Source of the DNA: Epiperipatus broadwayi
Lineage: Eukaryota; Onychophora; Udeonychophora; Euonychophora; Peripatidae
Length of the DNA: 64,000 nucleotides
Direction: 5' to 3'
Assembly (NCBI GenBank): GCA_028023455.1
Contig: JAQFVV010000012.1
Coordinates: 2,756,023-2,820,022 of the forward strand
Of the stretch, positions 12,825-23,260 are shown piece by piece. How positions within the stretch are numbered: the first letter of the stretch is position 1; each line of letters begins with the position of its first letter. The position numbers and the translations under genes are program-made. Below the pieces are notes generated by a model that was not told the origin of the DNA, searched no databases, and saw nothing but the letters and a program-made list of their open reading frames with translations.

Positions 12825-14462
12825 AATTAATATTGTTGATGTTCTAAGCAACACACTTAGATTTGAGATGATTTCATTGTTGCCATTGCTGTTAAAATTT
12901 ATTGTCAATTTTAGAAAAAGAAAAAACATACTTCTATATGCTATATTTTTGCAGAAAGTTATTCAATAAAGATAGATGTGACTAATAACTTGGAATGTTA
13001 TTGTAGGGTTTCAAAAGTATCACAAAAGTCATCAATGTTCTTGATGTTATTAAAAAGTTTATTTTTCAAAAAATTTCTGACATCATAATTAATATGTTAA
13101 ATATTTTCTTTTTTAAAAAAAGACATCATAACTGAGCAATATTCATTAATTATTAGGAACATTATTTATTTTATATTTTCTAATTTTCATAATTATTTTT
13201 TGGTTATGAAACTATTATTATTATCCTATTATAACATTCACTGGATATATATTTTTAACTGACTGAATTAAAACATTTGCATTTGTATGAAGTTCCTATT
13301 TTAAACAATAAATTGATTGGGTTGGTCTCATTTAAAATATTTTGTAGTATTTAAGAAAATATAGTCATGGCAATGTTTATGCACATATATACACATGATA
13401 AAATATAATTATTTGTATAGATGAGAGCTTTATTTTTAAGACAACTTTTTTTTTTAATATCAAAAAAAGGCAAATATTTGTATGACAAATAATTGTATTA
13501 TATATATATTGTATATGTTGTGTAGTGTTTTACATTTAGATTAGGTCTTATTTTACACATTACAGAGTACTAGTTAATAAAGTATTTAAAAAAATTTCTT
13601 CCATGCATGAGTTTGGACATTTCAAGGATATAGTTATATTTCCTGATTAATTAACCTAATATTTATTACCATTCCAATTGTTGTCAGAGTTAGATTTAAT
13701 TTGTTTCAGAGGGTGCCAGAGTCTGTAAACCCACTAACTCTCGTCATGAAGATTTGTAGTAAATAACAAAGTATGATTTTTTTAAGAAGTTTCCCCAGAA
13801 TTATTATATTAAATGAACACAATTATTATTTATAGTAAAATGTAATAAACTAAAATTAAGAAGTACAATGAAATTTGTTGTATTAATAATAAATAGTTAA
13901 AGCATTTAGACAATGGTTATGAAGTTTTTAATAAAATAGAAAGAACATACATGTACACATCCAGATAATATTAATGAAATAATTTTAGCAGTTAATGTTT
14001 CACTTTTAAGTTTTTTCTAGAAAGCAATGCATAGATAAAATGTCTCTTTATGGGTATTTGGAAATCATGGTTAAAGTTTATAGTTAAATTTAGTTTGCAA
14101 ATATTTAAGTAGACACAAGTTAAATAGCTTACCAGTAAGTTCCATGGTTTATGTAGTTCATTGATTATACCATGCATGCATGTATTTCTTGTGATGAAAG
14201 AATTCATTGTAGTTTGATTTCATCTGTCAACATTTTCACATCCCTAGTCTGCTTTAAGGCTACACTCAAAAGCTTTTTATAGTGACCTCTTTATGATGAA
14301 AGATGTTTGCAAATGCTTCAGTTTTGGCCATCTTTAATTATCATTTAAAAGGTTTTACTCTGATTGTAATCTCTTGCATTCATAATTTCTTTCTTTTGTT
14401 TATTTGGATTAGTAATCTATATGCATTTCTATTCCTTCCAATCTTACTTTCTTTTAATTAAA
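12825..14462. other. AT-rich non-coding block
   Basis: About 1.6 kb without recognisable coding or repeat structure apart from short TA runs near 13500. A 71-codon minus-strand frame at 13992-14207 has no identifiable domain. Confidence 0.45.
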
Positions 14463-14660
14463 TAATAACTGAAACACACAGGCTTATTATATACCTGTGT
14501 CTATATATGTAATATATATGTAACATATATTTGTTCAAGTGTATCAGTGTTATGAGATAGTGTGGAGAGTGGTGGGTCATGTGAAAGTCTGTGCTCATAT
14601 ATCCTATATATTACATATATAGACACAGGTATATAATAAGCCTGTGTGTTTCAGTTATTA
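14463..14660. repeat. Perfect 56-bp inverted repeat with 86-bp spacer
   Basis: Positions 14463-14518 and 14605-14660 are exact reverse complements. The outer part is TAATAACTGAAACACACAGG and the inner part ends in TATATA. The spacer (14519-14604) carries the GTGTGGAGAGTGGTGGGTC sequence, which recurs without the arms at 14996-15082. This fits a foldback/MITE-like element or a recent inverted duplication. Confidence 0.9.
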
Positions 14661-14811
14661 CATAGTGGAGATGTCTGCCCATCCCTTGTATATGTATTAA
14701 ATGGATTATGTCCTGTACATAAGGGGTCAGATTTGCCTTACATCAACATGGGTGTGACAAGAATCTCAGCCTCATGGTGGCCTTTGAACATTCCATCATC
14801 AGATTTTCAAT

Positions 14812-14995
14812 TGGATGGGTGGTTGAAGAGTTGGAGTGTGGAGTAGATTGGAGCCTGTCCATTAAAATATGAGGTTTGGCTATCTTAATATATATCTGAG
14901 CACTTATAGCATATATGTGTAGAGATGGTAATCTAGACCTACTGATGATTGCTGGTTTAGCATGAAATATGTATATTGGTGATTATTTATTTTTT
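14812..14995 (+). mobile_element. PLE-terminus-like repeat, copy 2, with hammerhead-like core
   Basis: This aligns with the minus strand of 5641-5830. Near its end it has CTGATGA (14942-14948), a short hairpin TGCT/AGCA (14950-14962), and GAAA (14964-14967). That order (CUGAUGA, stem II, GAAA) is the hammerhead ribozyme core. PLEs are known to carry such ribozymes in their terminal repeats. Stems I and III are not clear here, so activity is not implied. Confidence 0.45.
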
Positions 14996-15082
14996 CAACA
15001 TATATGTGTTCAAGTGTATCAGTGATATGAGATAGTGTGGAGAGTGGTGGGTCGTGTGAAAGTCTGTGCTCATATACCTTAT
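14996..15082 (+). repeat. Direct repeat of the spacer at 14519-14604
   Basis: About 80 bp nearly identical to the palindrome spacer: GTTCAAGTGTATCAGTG, then GAGATAGTGTGGAGAGTGG, then AAAGTCTGTGCTCATATA. The flanks differ from the first copy because the 56-bp arms are absent. Confidence 0.85.
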
Positions 15083-15424
15083 ATATTTAATTAAATAAAT
15101 AATATGAAACACAAATAACTTCCATTATAAGTATCTAAAAAAAATATATACTAACTAAAAAAAAATACTAAATTGCGTCCATTGACGATTTTTAAATTTT
15201 ATTTTTTTTAGCTTTTAAATATTACCATATGCCAACATACTTGTTCCATATATATATACAAATGGTATAGTTTTTTATATATACTGTATTTATGTGTAAT
15301 AAGACACAAATTATTAATGTAGGTAATAAATATTATTAATAAAAATTATAATGGCAGATACACTATCAGTTATTTGCATAACCATTTTTAATTGAAAGTA
15401 TGACTGTGATTTATAATAATTATT

Positions 15425-15530
15425 AATTAATATTTACTAAGGCTGTAACCTTAGGAATAAGCGTCTGAAAAATTCGAAGGTAGGGACCTCCACAGGTCTT
15501 AGCCACAAGCTTACGCTTGGAAGAATATTA
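15425..15530 (+). repeat. Three-hairpin repeat family, copy 3 (best preserved)
   Basis: Three clean hairpins in order: CTAAGG-CTGTAA-CCTTAG (15437-15454), GACCT-CCAC-AGGTC (15485-15498) and CAAGC-TTAC-GCTTG (15506-15519). A linker of about 30 nt separates the first two. Copies 1 and 2 keep stems 1 and 2 with changed bases. The identity of the family is unknown. Confidence 0.65.
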
Positions 15531-15534
15531 TTTA

Positions 15535-16670
15535 TATCACTATTAATATTTTATTATTATTACAATAATTAGTCTCTAATGGATATTTAATTTATGTAAG
15601 TATATATTGTGGTATGAAGGAGAACATTTATTTGGGATTCTTCCACAAATGCTTTTCTTATTGTTAATAATACCATTATATTGTCTACTCATTTAAAACT
15701 TGACAGTTATATTTTGAGTTAGAGCATATTTGAAACAATTTTAAAATTCAGATTGCCCATTTTTTGATTTTTGGTCACTTCCACAATATCTTTGAATGAT
15801 ATTTGCTACCAAGATTATGGCTGCTGTGATCCAGAGTAAATGTAATTTTAATGTTAATATTAATAAGTAGAAAACATTTAATGGGCAAATTGGAAATGCA
15901 CGCTCATATTCTTTGTATATGCACATACAAATCTCATCATTTTTTTATATACAGTACAATTAAAATAATTCTTTAATAATCGGTATAATGTTAAGGCAAT
16001 CGTTATTCATTAAAAATTGTTTTATGACAGCATATTAGCAAAAACAAACTCTTCTTGCCTTTATTTATAATAGATTAATTAAATGATTGATTATTGCTGG
16101 CATTTTGATAATCAGTTTTCAGAAGTTAGTTAGTTATTAATGCTAATGAATATAATTTTTTGCCCAGTTTACTAATAAATAGTAAAACCTTCAATTATTT
16201 TAATTACATTTGAACCCTCGTAGGTTATTATTATGTTTAGGATTTTCCATTAATTCAAATATATATATATATAATTTGTCTTGTTTTCCAGTGGTATAAA
16301 TAATTGCTCTTTGAAACAGGGATTAAAAAAATAAATGAAAATACATTTTTCAGTTAATAATAATAACTTACCTATGTTTATATAAAATATAACAATCATA
16401 TAACAGTAAATACTACAATTAAAACAATTGTCTAATGACGATTCATCTATTAACAAACAGGCATAAACAAGTGAAAATTAACTAGACTCAAAACACACAC
16501 ACACATATATATATATATACACACACAAAAAGGAAATAACCTTTCCAAAATGTTTATGAGAAGGATATTTCTGTTTTATAAATATATATGTTGTTTGTTT
16601 ATTTTCACTTGAGAAAGTCTATTTATTTATTTTTGCATATGTTTGTTTTTGTTTTAATTACTATTTAATT
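15535..16670. other. AT-rich non-coding block
   Basis: Nothing recognised except a short CA/TA microsatellite at about 16494-16527 and a TA run near 16259. Confidence 0.5.
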
Positions 16671-16673
16671 CCA

Positions 16674-16741
16674 TATAATAATATTAAATCGTGCTTTCAT
16701 ACTACGTTGGAAGTGTGAAAGCACGATTTAATATTATTATA
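16674..16741. repeat. Perfect 26-bp hairpin
   Basis: Positions 16674-16699 and 16716-16741 are exact reverse complements, with a 16-nt loop. The stem centre AAATCGTGCTTTCA is not simple AT repeat, so chance is unlikely. It could be a small foldback element or a hairpin RNA locus. Confidence 0.85.
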
Positions 16742-17228
16742 TTGGACAAACGTAAAGTATAAATATACAGGTTATTATTTAATTCCATATGATTTTCTAT
16801 TTTATTTATTGTTACTAATATAGTATTAGGCAGTATTTAATATATATCATTTTGAGAGAATTTCTCGTAGGACTGATTTATTAAGTAAATGAATACTCTC
16901 AAATTAAAATAAAAGAGAATTCTAGAGAATTGATTTTTAGCTAGTATTTAATATAATATAATTTTCTATTTTATGTATACATAATCTATTATTATTATTG
17001 GGAAAAAACATTGACTTATCTTTTTTCTATAAACAAAAATAAACTTTCTGCTTTTTTTGAGAGTATTTATTTATTTAATCAACCAATCATGCAAGTATCT
17101 GGAAGTATTACAAAAAAATACAATCAATATTTTGTAATCACTATATAAACCAATTCAAAAATCACAAATTATTGAAATATATGACATGTTAATGTTTAAA
17201 ATTTCTTTCCACTTCTCCTTATTTGCAT

Positions 17229-17230
<2 letters not shown>

Positions 17231-17261
<31 letters not shown>

Positions 17262-17262
17262 G

Positions 17263-17300
<38 letters not shown>
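17231..17300. repeat. (TA)n microsatellite, interrupted
   Basis: Two long TA runs separated by ATGCA at about 17261. They lie directly left of the foldback element at 17306. Confidence 0.95.
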
Positions 17301-17302
<2 letters not shown>

Positions 17303-17305
17303 TAC

Positions 17306-17496
17306 CATACACTCCTCAATAAATACTTTACAATGCAATTTTACATATGCTTTATTTCCTTTTGCTTACTGTTTCAACTGTTTGTAGTGAAGTTTAAAGA
17401 GTTTTGATAATGACTGCAGGGCAGTTGAAAATATAAGCAATAGGAAATAAATCATATGTAAAATTGCTTTGTAAAGTGTTTATTGAGGAGTGTATG
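17306..17496. mobile_element. Foldback/MITE-like element, arms about 75 bp
   Basis: The left arm (17306-17380) and right arm (17422-17496) are reverse complements with about 7 mismatches. They begin CATACACTCCTCAATAAA and run through TTTTACATATG to CAACTG. The spacer is about 41 bp (TTTGTAGTGAAG..GACTGCAGGG). Near-symmetric elements of about 190 bp without coding capacity fit MITE or foldback transposons. No target-site duplication stands out because the flanks are TA-rich. Confidence 0.75.
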
Positions 17497-17499
17497 TTA

Positions 17500-18370
17500 A
17501 GTTAATATTTTAGGGTGTTTGTTGGACATCTTACTACATTATAGTTTAATCTTTTCTGCAGCAAAGGTTTTTTAACAGAATTATCATCTCCTTTAATTAT
17601 AGATATCATTGGTATCTATTTACAACCTGATTTTTCCATGAATAGTTATTATATCTCATTATAAAATAAATATCTATCATTTTTATGTAAACCATGCTTA
17701 AGTTTAGAGTAAAATATAATTATTCAGTACTCTGTTTTCTGTTGTTTTTGTTCCAACTAAACTATATGACCAAATGACAAAGGCATGACATTACAACTGT
17801 AGATATCTTATTATTACTTTTAGAAAACTGAATAATTCATACTAATGGTAATCCAATCTTACTATTCATTTTATGGAAATTTGCAGTTCTTTTTAAATGA
17901 ATAATTTTCAATGTTCTTAAATTTAATAATAATCAGTACACTTTTTTTGCAATGAATAAAGTTATCAGAAAATCATCTTCATATAGATTATCAATATTGC
18001 TTTATATTTATTCTTTCTGCTTTGACTATCTAACTTTCTTTATTAGAGTTTTTTTTTAAAAAAAAAAGTATAAATTGTTTATACATTAAAAGACAATATG
18101 AAAACATCCAGTGCAAGTAGGAACAAAAAATACTGCAACCTTTTATTAAAATTTATGACATAATTTAACTAAATCAATACTCCATATCTTTCATAAAGTT
18201 AAACAAAATCACCATCGTCCAATAGAAGTAGTAAATTAATGTTTATACACATGTCATAATAATCGTGATATTCTATCTACATTGAATAATTCATTCATAA
18301 CTAATATGTATTAATATATGATTTTTAGCATATATTATGCTACTAACATAAATTAAATATACAATTCAAG
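17500..18370. other. AT-rich non-coding block
   Basis: No recognised feature. A T8/A9 homopolymer junction near 18050-18067 forms a trivial palindrome. Confidence 0.45.
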
Positions 18371-18375
18371 AAATA

Positions 18376-18586
18376 TTTGATTATGAATTGTTTTTCACAG
18401 CTGTAGTACATTTTTTTTTCTTTTGCAACTTAGACATGGCTGAGTGCTCTTTCAGTGAGGTCCACTACAAATATAGCACTATTTCTAGGGGATCTCACTG
18501 AATATGCACTCAGGTGTGTCTAAGTTGCAAAACACAAAAAAAATCCATGTTATAGATATGAAAAACGTTTCACAATCAAATTACAA
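18376..18586. ncRNA. Long imperfect hairpin, pre-miRNA-like or foldback element
   Basis: The core 5' arm (18421-18463) pairs with the 3' arm (18490-18532). TTTTGCAACTTAGACA pairs fully with TGTCTAAGTTGCAAAA. Then come two G-U pairs and one mismatch, eight pairs across CTGAGTGC/GCACTCAG, a 3x3 internal loop, and 11 further pairs. The terminal loop is about 26 nt. Weaker pairing continues outside (TTTGATT.TGAA near 18378 with its complement near 18570). The regular stem with small symmetric loops is what a microRNA precursor looks like. A MITE would also give this fold, and no known mature miRNA is recognised. Confidence 0.4.
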
Positions 18587-18699
18587 ATACAAACAAAATT
18601 ACTATTTAAAAATATTAAATTTCATAAATAGAATCAAATAAAATATAATATTTTAACATCATATTACTTTCTCAAATGAACACTGTATAGAAAGAATAT

Positions 18700-18925
18700 A
18701 AGGCTAGGAAGAGATGATAATAGATGAATAGTTGAAATCTTTACCATGATCTTAAGAGATTATTAAAAATCTAAAAAGCGCCAACATATAAAATGTAAAT
18801 GATAAAAAAGTCTGTTGATGTAGTGTGAATAAGGTATGCAATGGATTAGAGAAAATTAGTTAATCTTGGATAGACCTTTATCCTGCAGTGAAGTGATAAT
18901 ATTTGAAAATGATGACTACTGTGTT
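18700..18925 (+). mobile_element. RTE-type LINE 3' remnant
   Basis: The plus strand keeps the family's terminal signature: a GAAGAGATGATAATAGATGAA stretch (coding form R-R-D-D-N-R-W) and, at its end, TATCCTGCAGTGAAGTGATAAT (form H-P-A-V-D/S-C-S, then stop), as in the copies at 7.3 and 26.0 kb. Stops and indels interrupt it throughout. Confidence 0.5.
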
Positions 18926-18929
18926 ATAT

Positions 18930-19541
<612 letters not shown>

Positions 19542-19551
19542 CTTTCAAAAG

Positions 19552-19557
19552 GACTTT
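19552..19557 (-). terminator. LINE poly(A) signal AATAAA
   Basis: AATAAA on the minus strand, about 15 nt before the (TAA)n tail, in the context ATTCAATAAAGTCC. This places the 3' end of the element at the start of the ATT array. Confidence 0.65.
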
Positions 19558-19648
19558 ATTGAATATAACAAGAAAGGGTTACATTTATAACTATTTTACC
19601 ACATGCAGATGAATTGAAGTCAGTATAAATAAGTTGAAAATTGTAATT

Positions 19649-19659
19649 GGGGGGGGGGG
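19649..19659. repeat. G11 homopolymer in the LINE 3' UTR
   Basis: Eleven consecutive G on the plus strand (C11 in LINE sense) within the 3' UTR. Unusual in this AT-rich setting and prone to length error. Confidence 0.9.
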
Positions 19660-19795
19660 TTAACAAAGACAAAGGATATGCATGTGGTTTACAAATTTGA
19701 GTTTACATTATTTTCTTTAAAATATATACATCCAATTAGTTTTGTGCACTTGTAAAGTTCTTAGTTCTGTTTTTTATTAGTCTTTTTTTTTCTCT

Positions 19796-22700
19796 CTATA
19801 ATTTTGAGCGATGTTGTAATATTGACCAAGTGGCTGTGTACATCTTTTGGGATACAATTTTTTCATCCCTTAAGCGGAGCTGTTCCATTTTGTTCCAGAA
19901 TGTGTTTGGATGTCTTCTTGGATTATTGTTGTACATGAAGGAGCATCTTGTACACCATAGTGAAAACAATATAAAAGTACTTGCTCGAATATGTGGGTAG
20001 CTACCCTTAATAAATGATTGTAAAAGAATTTGAATGTCACAATTTCTTTGTTTGTACAATGATGGTATGGATGAACGAATATTATCAAATACTGGGCAGG
20101 TAAAAAGAAAATGTTCTTGTGTCTCAGTTTCTCTATGACACAACCAGAATATGTCTTCTGTATTTACGTAATGCCTTCTATATCTACAAAAGTGTAATGT
20201 TGGCAATGCTTCAAGATTTAATTTGAGTAGAAAATCATAATATTTGGGTTCTAATGACCAGAATTTAAATTTTCGGGTTAGTTGTCTATTATTAATGTTT
20301 AAAATTGGTTTTTTATCATTTAGGGGAGAGCAAATTATCTGGTATACATCCCAATATTTAAATTTATCTTGCGGTGGTGAAAAAATAATGTTTGGAATGT
20401 TAAGAATTAGTGTAAGCAAGGTTTTCCAATATCCATTGTTTGGTGGTGGTTTATCTGTTGGGGTAATCTTGAAGAACACTTTCATGTATGGAAATAAATA
20501 AGTACATGCAGAAATGAGATTTAATGTCTTTTGAATGTTAAAAATATGTATTGAATGTAGATCTAAACCATTTTGTATTAGAGGAGCTTGAATACGTTTT
20601 AGTGAAACCGAAACAATCTTTTTTCCCCACAGCAACTTTCTACATAACGAGTTTATTTTACTAGTAAAAGATTTAGTGTATAGTATTATTGGAGAATAGT
20701 ATGTGATTCGAGTCATAATTAATAGATTAAACAGGGACACTTTTGAATACAGTGAAAGGTAAGATTTTGATAGTGAATCAATTATATTTTCTATTTTATT
20801 TTTAATTTTGTCTTGTATTTGTCGACGCATTTCTAGATTGCTCAAATAGAAGGGGAATCCCACAAAAGAGCTGGGTTTTCCTTTAAAATGTTGTGTGTGA
20901 AATTGTCCCATATATATTGACCATGCAGAAGATTTATCCATGTTAAACTCCAGCTTGTATTTATTAGTGTATGAATTAAGAATTTTCAATAGAGTTGGGA
21001 TCTGTTTTTTAGAAGTTAAAAAAATCGAGACATCATCCATGTAGGAAATACAGGAGATGTTTGCTTTTAGACCAGGTATGTATATTTGCCTGATAATTCT
21101 TTTTCTATCATATTCAGTAAGGGATTGATATAGAAAGTAAAAAAAAGAGCACTTAGTGGTGAACCTTGTGGAATTGAACAGTAAGGTACAAAAGAGGGGG
21201 AATTCTTACCATTAAGTGTAATATGTATTTCTCGACTTAATAGAAGATTGGTTACTAAATATATTAAGGATCTTGGTATTGTTGTGTCTGCTAATGCTTC
21301 AACAAGGAGTTCAATTGGAATCATATCAAATGCTGATTTTATATCCAGTTGGATTACAACTGGACTATATTTTTTATTATTTCTGACAGAATCAATAACT
21401 GTTTTGAATAGAAAGGCTGCTTGCATTGTAGACGAGCCTTTCTTAGCAAACTGCATTTTAGATAGTATAGGTATGATATAGGGTTCTATTTTGTCTTTAA
21501 TGATTTACTCCAGCAGTTTGATACCCAGAGGGCTCATTGATATGGGCCTTAGATTGTTTAGTGTGGTTATTTTTTCATGTGTTTTGATAAATGGTACTAG
21601 TAAAATAGGGTATAATCCATGTATATGATGGATCTTTTTTGTTAGAAAGTTTGCTAGATTACACAGATACTGAGCAGTAAAATTTTCTAAATGCTTGAAT
21701 ACAAAGCAAGGTATACCATGCATTCCTGGGTGACTGGAGTTTGGGGTTGATGCTAATTTTTGTATAAAGTCTTTGGGAGTAAATACTATATTTTCTTCTG
21801 GCTCACCGAGAAAAAATGGCGCAGGGCTGAATTTTTCTTCTCTTGAAGTTTGGATTTGAAATGTGTGTAGAGGGGTAGCAACATGTTGTAACCAGAAATT
21901 ATATCTTCTTGTATTTTAATTGCTGTCGGTATGCGAGTTGATGGCTTTTGTCCCAGTGCCCAGCGAATATAGTGTCTGGACCATGTGTGTGTCTGTGTCA
22001 AAAAGAGTTTTCTTTTTTTAATTGCCAGGTATTCTTTAAGTTCTTCAGAGACTGATTTATAAAGTTTCTTCAGGGCAATCACATTTGAACAGCCTTGTTT
22101 ATTTGTAGTACTGTTTGTGATTCTTTTGTGTGTTTCATCTACAAGAGCTAGAAGCCTTGAAGGGGCTGGGGTAGCCCTTGTTATGACATCAATTGTATAT
22201 GAAATAATGTTAACAAAGGCAATCCATGTTTGCACTGGATCCATTTCAATGTCTCGAAGTTTGAAGAGATATATATATATATTCTGAGAATAAATATTCT
22301 GGGGTTCGACATGGAAGAAGCACTCTAATTGTGTTTCCAATAGATGTTATTGATCTGTATATAAAATCATTCTTTAGTGAAACAATAATTGCAGAATGGT
22401 CTGATAATGATGAGTTTTTTATTGTTAGGCTGATCATGTGATGTAACACTGGTGAGTAGAAGACCAGGTCAATTAATGATGAAAACCTGCCATTATTAAA
22501 TGTTACTGAATTCTGTGGGAGATAGCCTTCTCCACTCATGAGTGGTATGGCTAGTAAGTGCAACCATTTTGTGACAAACTCATTGTATGACATGTTGAAA
22601 TCACCAAGTAAAATTAATGGATGTGATGAGGATGCTATTTTGGAATTTATAATTTGAATGACTTTATTAATTACTGTGTGATTTGGAGGTAAATAAACAA

Positions 22701-23043
22701 ATGCTACATTCAATGTAACTGTTTTATCATATAGTGTTATAATTAATATGTGTGCATCTATATATATTATTTTGAATGAATAGAAGGGGCAGGTTTTCAT
22801 TACCACTACTCCGGTTCCTGCTGAGGGTGAAAATGATGCTTGGGAGAATGCTGAGTATCCTTGATTATTAAGATAGTTAGATGGATTAATCTGAGATTTA
22901 TTATAAATTTTTGTTTCGAGTAACCCTAGCAAATGAGGTTGTATAATTTCAAGCCATTTTATTAATTGATAGTTTTTTCCCGGTGAGTTTAATCCACGGA
23001 TGTTTAATGACGCTATTTTTATATTCATTATAGTTTCACTCAA
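19796..23043 (-). pseudogene. LINE ORF2: APE endonuclease plus reverse transcriptase, broken
   Basis: The endonuclease opens at 23043 (MSETIMNIKI). Catalytic residues are visible: N14 in LNIRGL, E43 in LLETK, D148 and N150 in GDFN, D192 in LIDLV, and D215/H216 in SDHS. The reverse transcriptase follows with LDIKSAFD (motif A), PQGSPLSALFF (motif B) and YMDD (motif C, about 21031-21042), then a thumb/C-terminal part ending in a Cys/His segment (LCHRETETQEHFLFTC). Breaks: a frame change at the TA run 22268-22282, another at A6 21811-21816, a TAA at 21505-21507, and a third frame change near the T5 run 21100-21104. The last open part, 21040-19796, is 414 codons. The enzyme nicks target DNA and primes cDNA there. 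All catalytic motifs survive, suggesting recent inactivation or indel errors in the assembly. Confidence 0.85.
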
Positions 23044-23111
23044 TAAAAACAGAACACACCTGATGTAGTAATTAGATTATAATTTTATATAGTTTAGATA
23101 TCTTGCACAAA

Positions 23112-23260
23112 TTATGACAAAGAATTTTTATGTCTGGAGGTTCTACTTCCTCCCTCCTGTGATAATTTTTGCACATTTGCTTTTTTATTGGTGCTAAGGT
23201 CTTCATCTGAAGTGTATTCAAACTCGGTATCCGTTGAACTCATATTTGCTTTTCTTATTT
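23112..23260 (-). pseudogene. Probable lost C-terminal extension of ORF1
   Basis: One frame over from the ORF1 stop, the minus strand stays open past SSTDTEFEYTSDEDL to a TAA at 23112-23114. The acidic, Ser/Thr-rich content matches the tail just before it. A one-base change in the T9 run (23258-23266, plus strand) would join the two frames. Either a frameshift mutation or a homopolymer error is likely. Confidence 0.5.
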
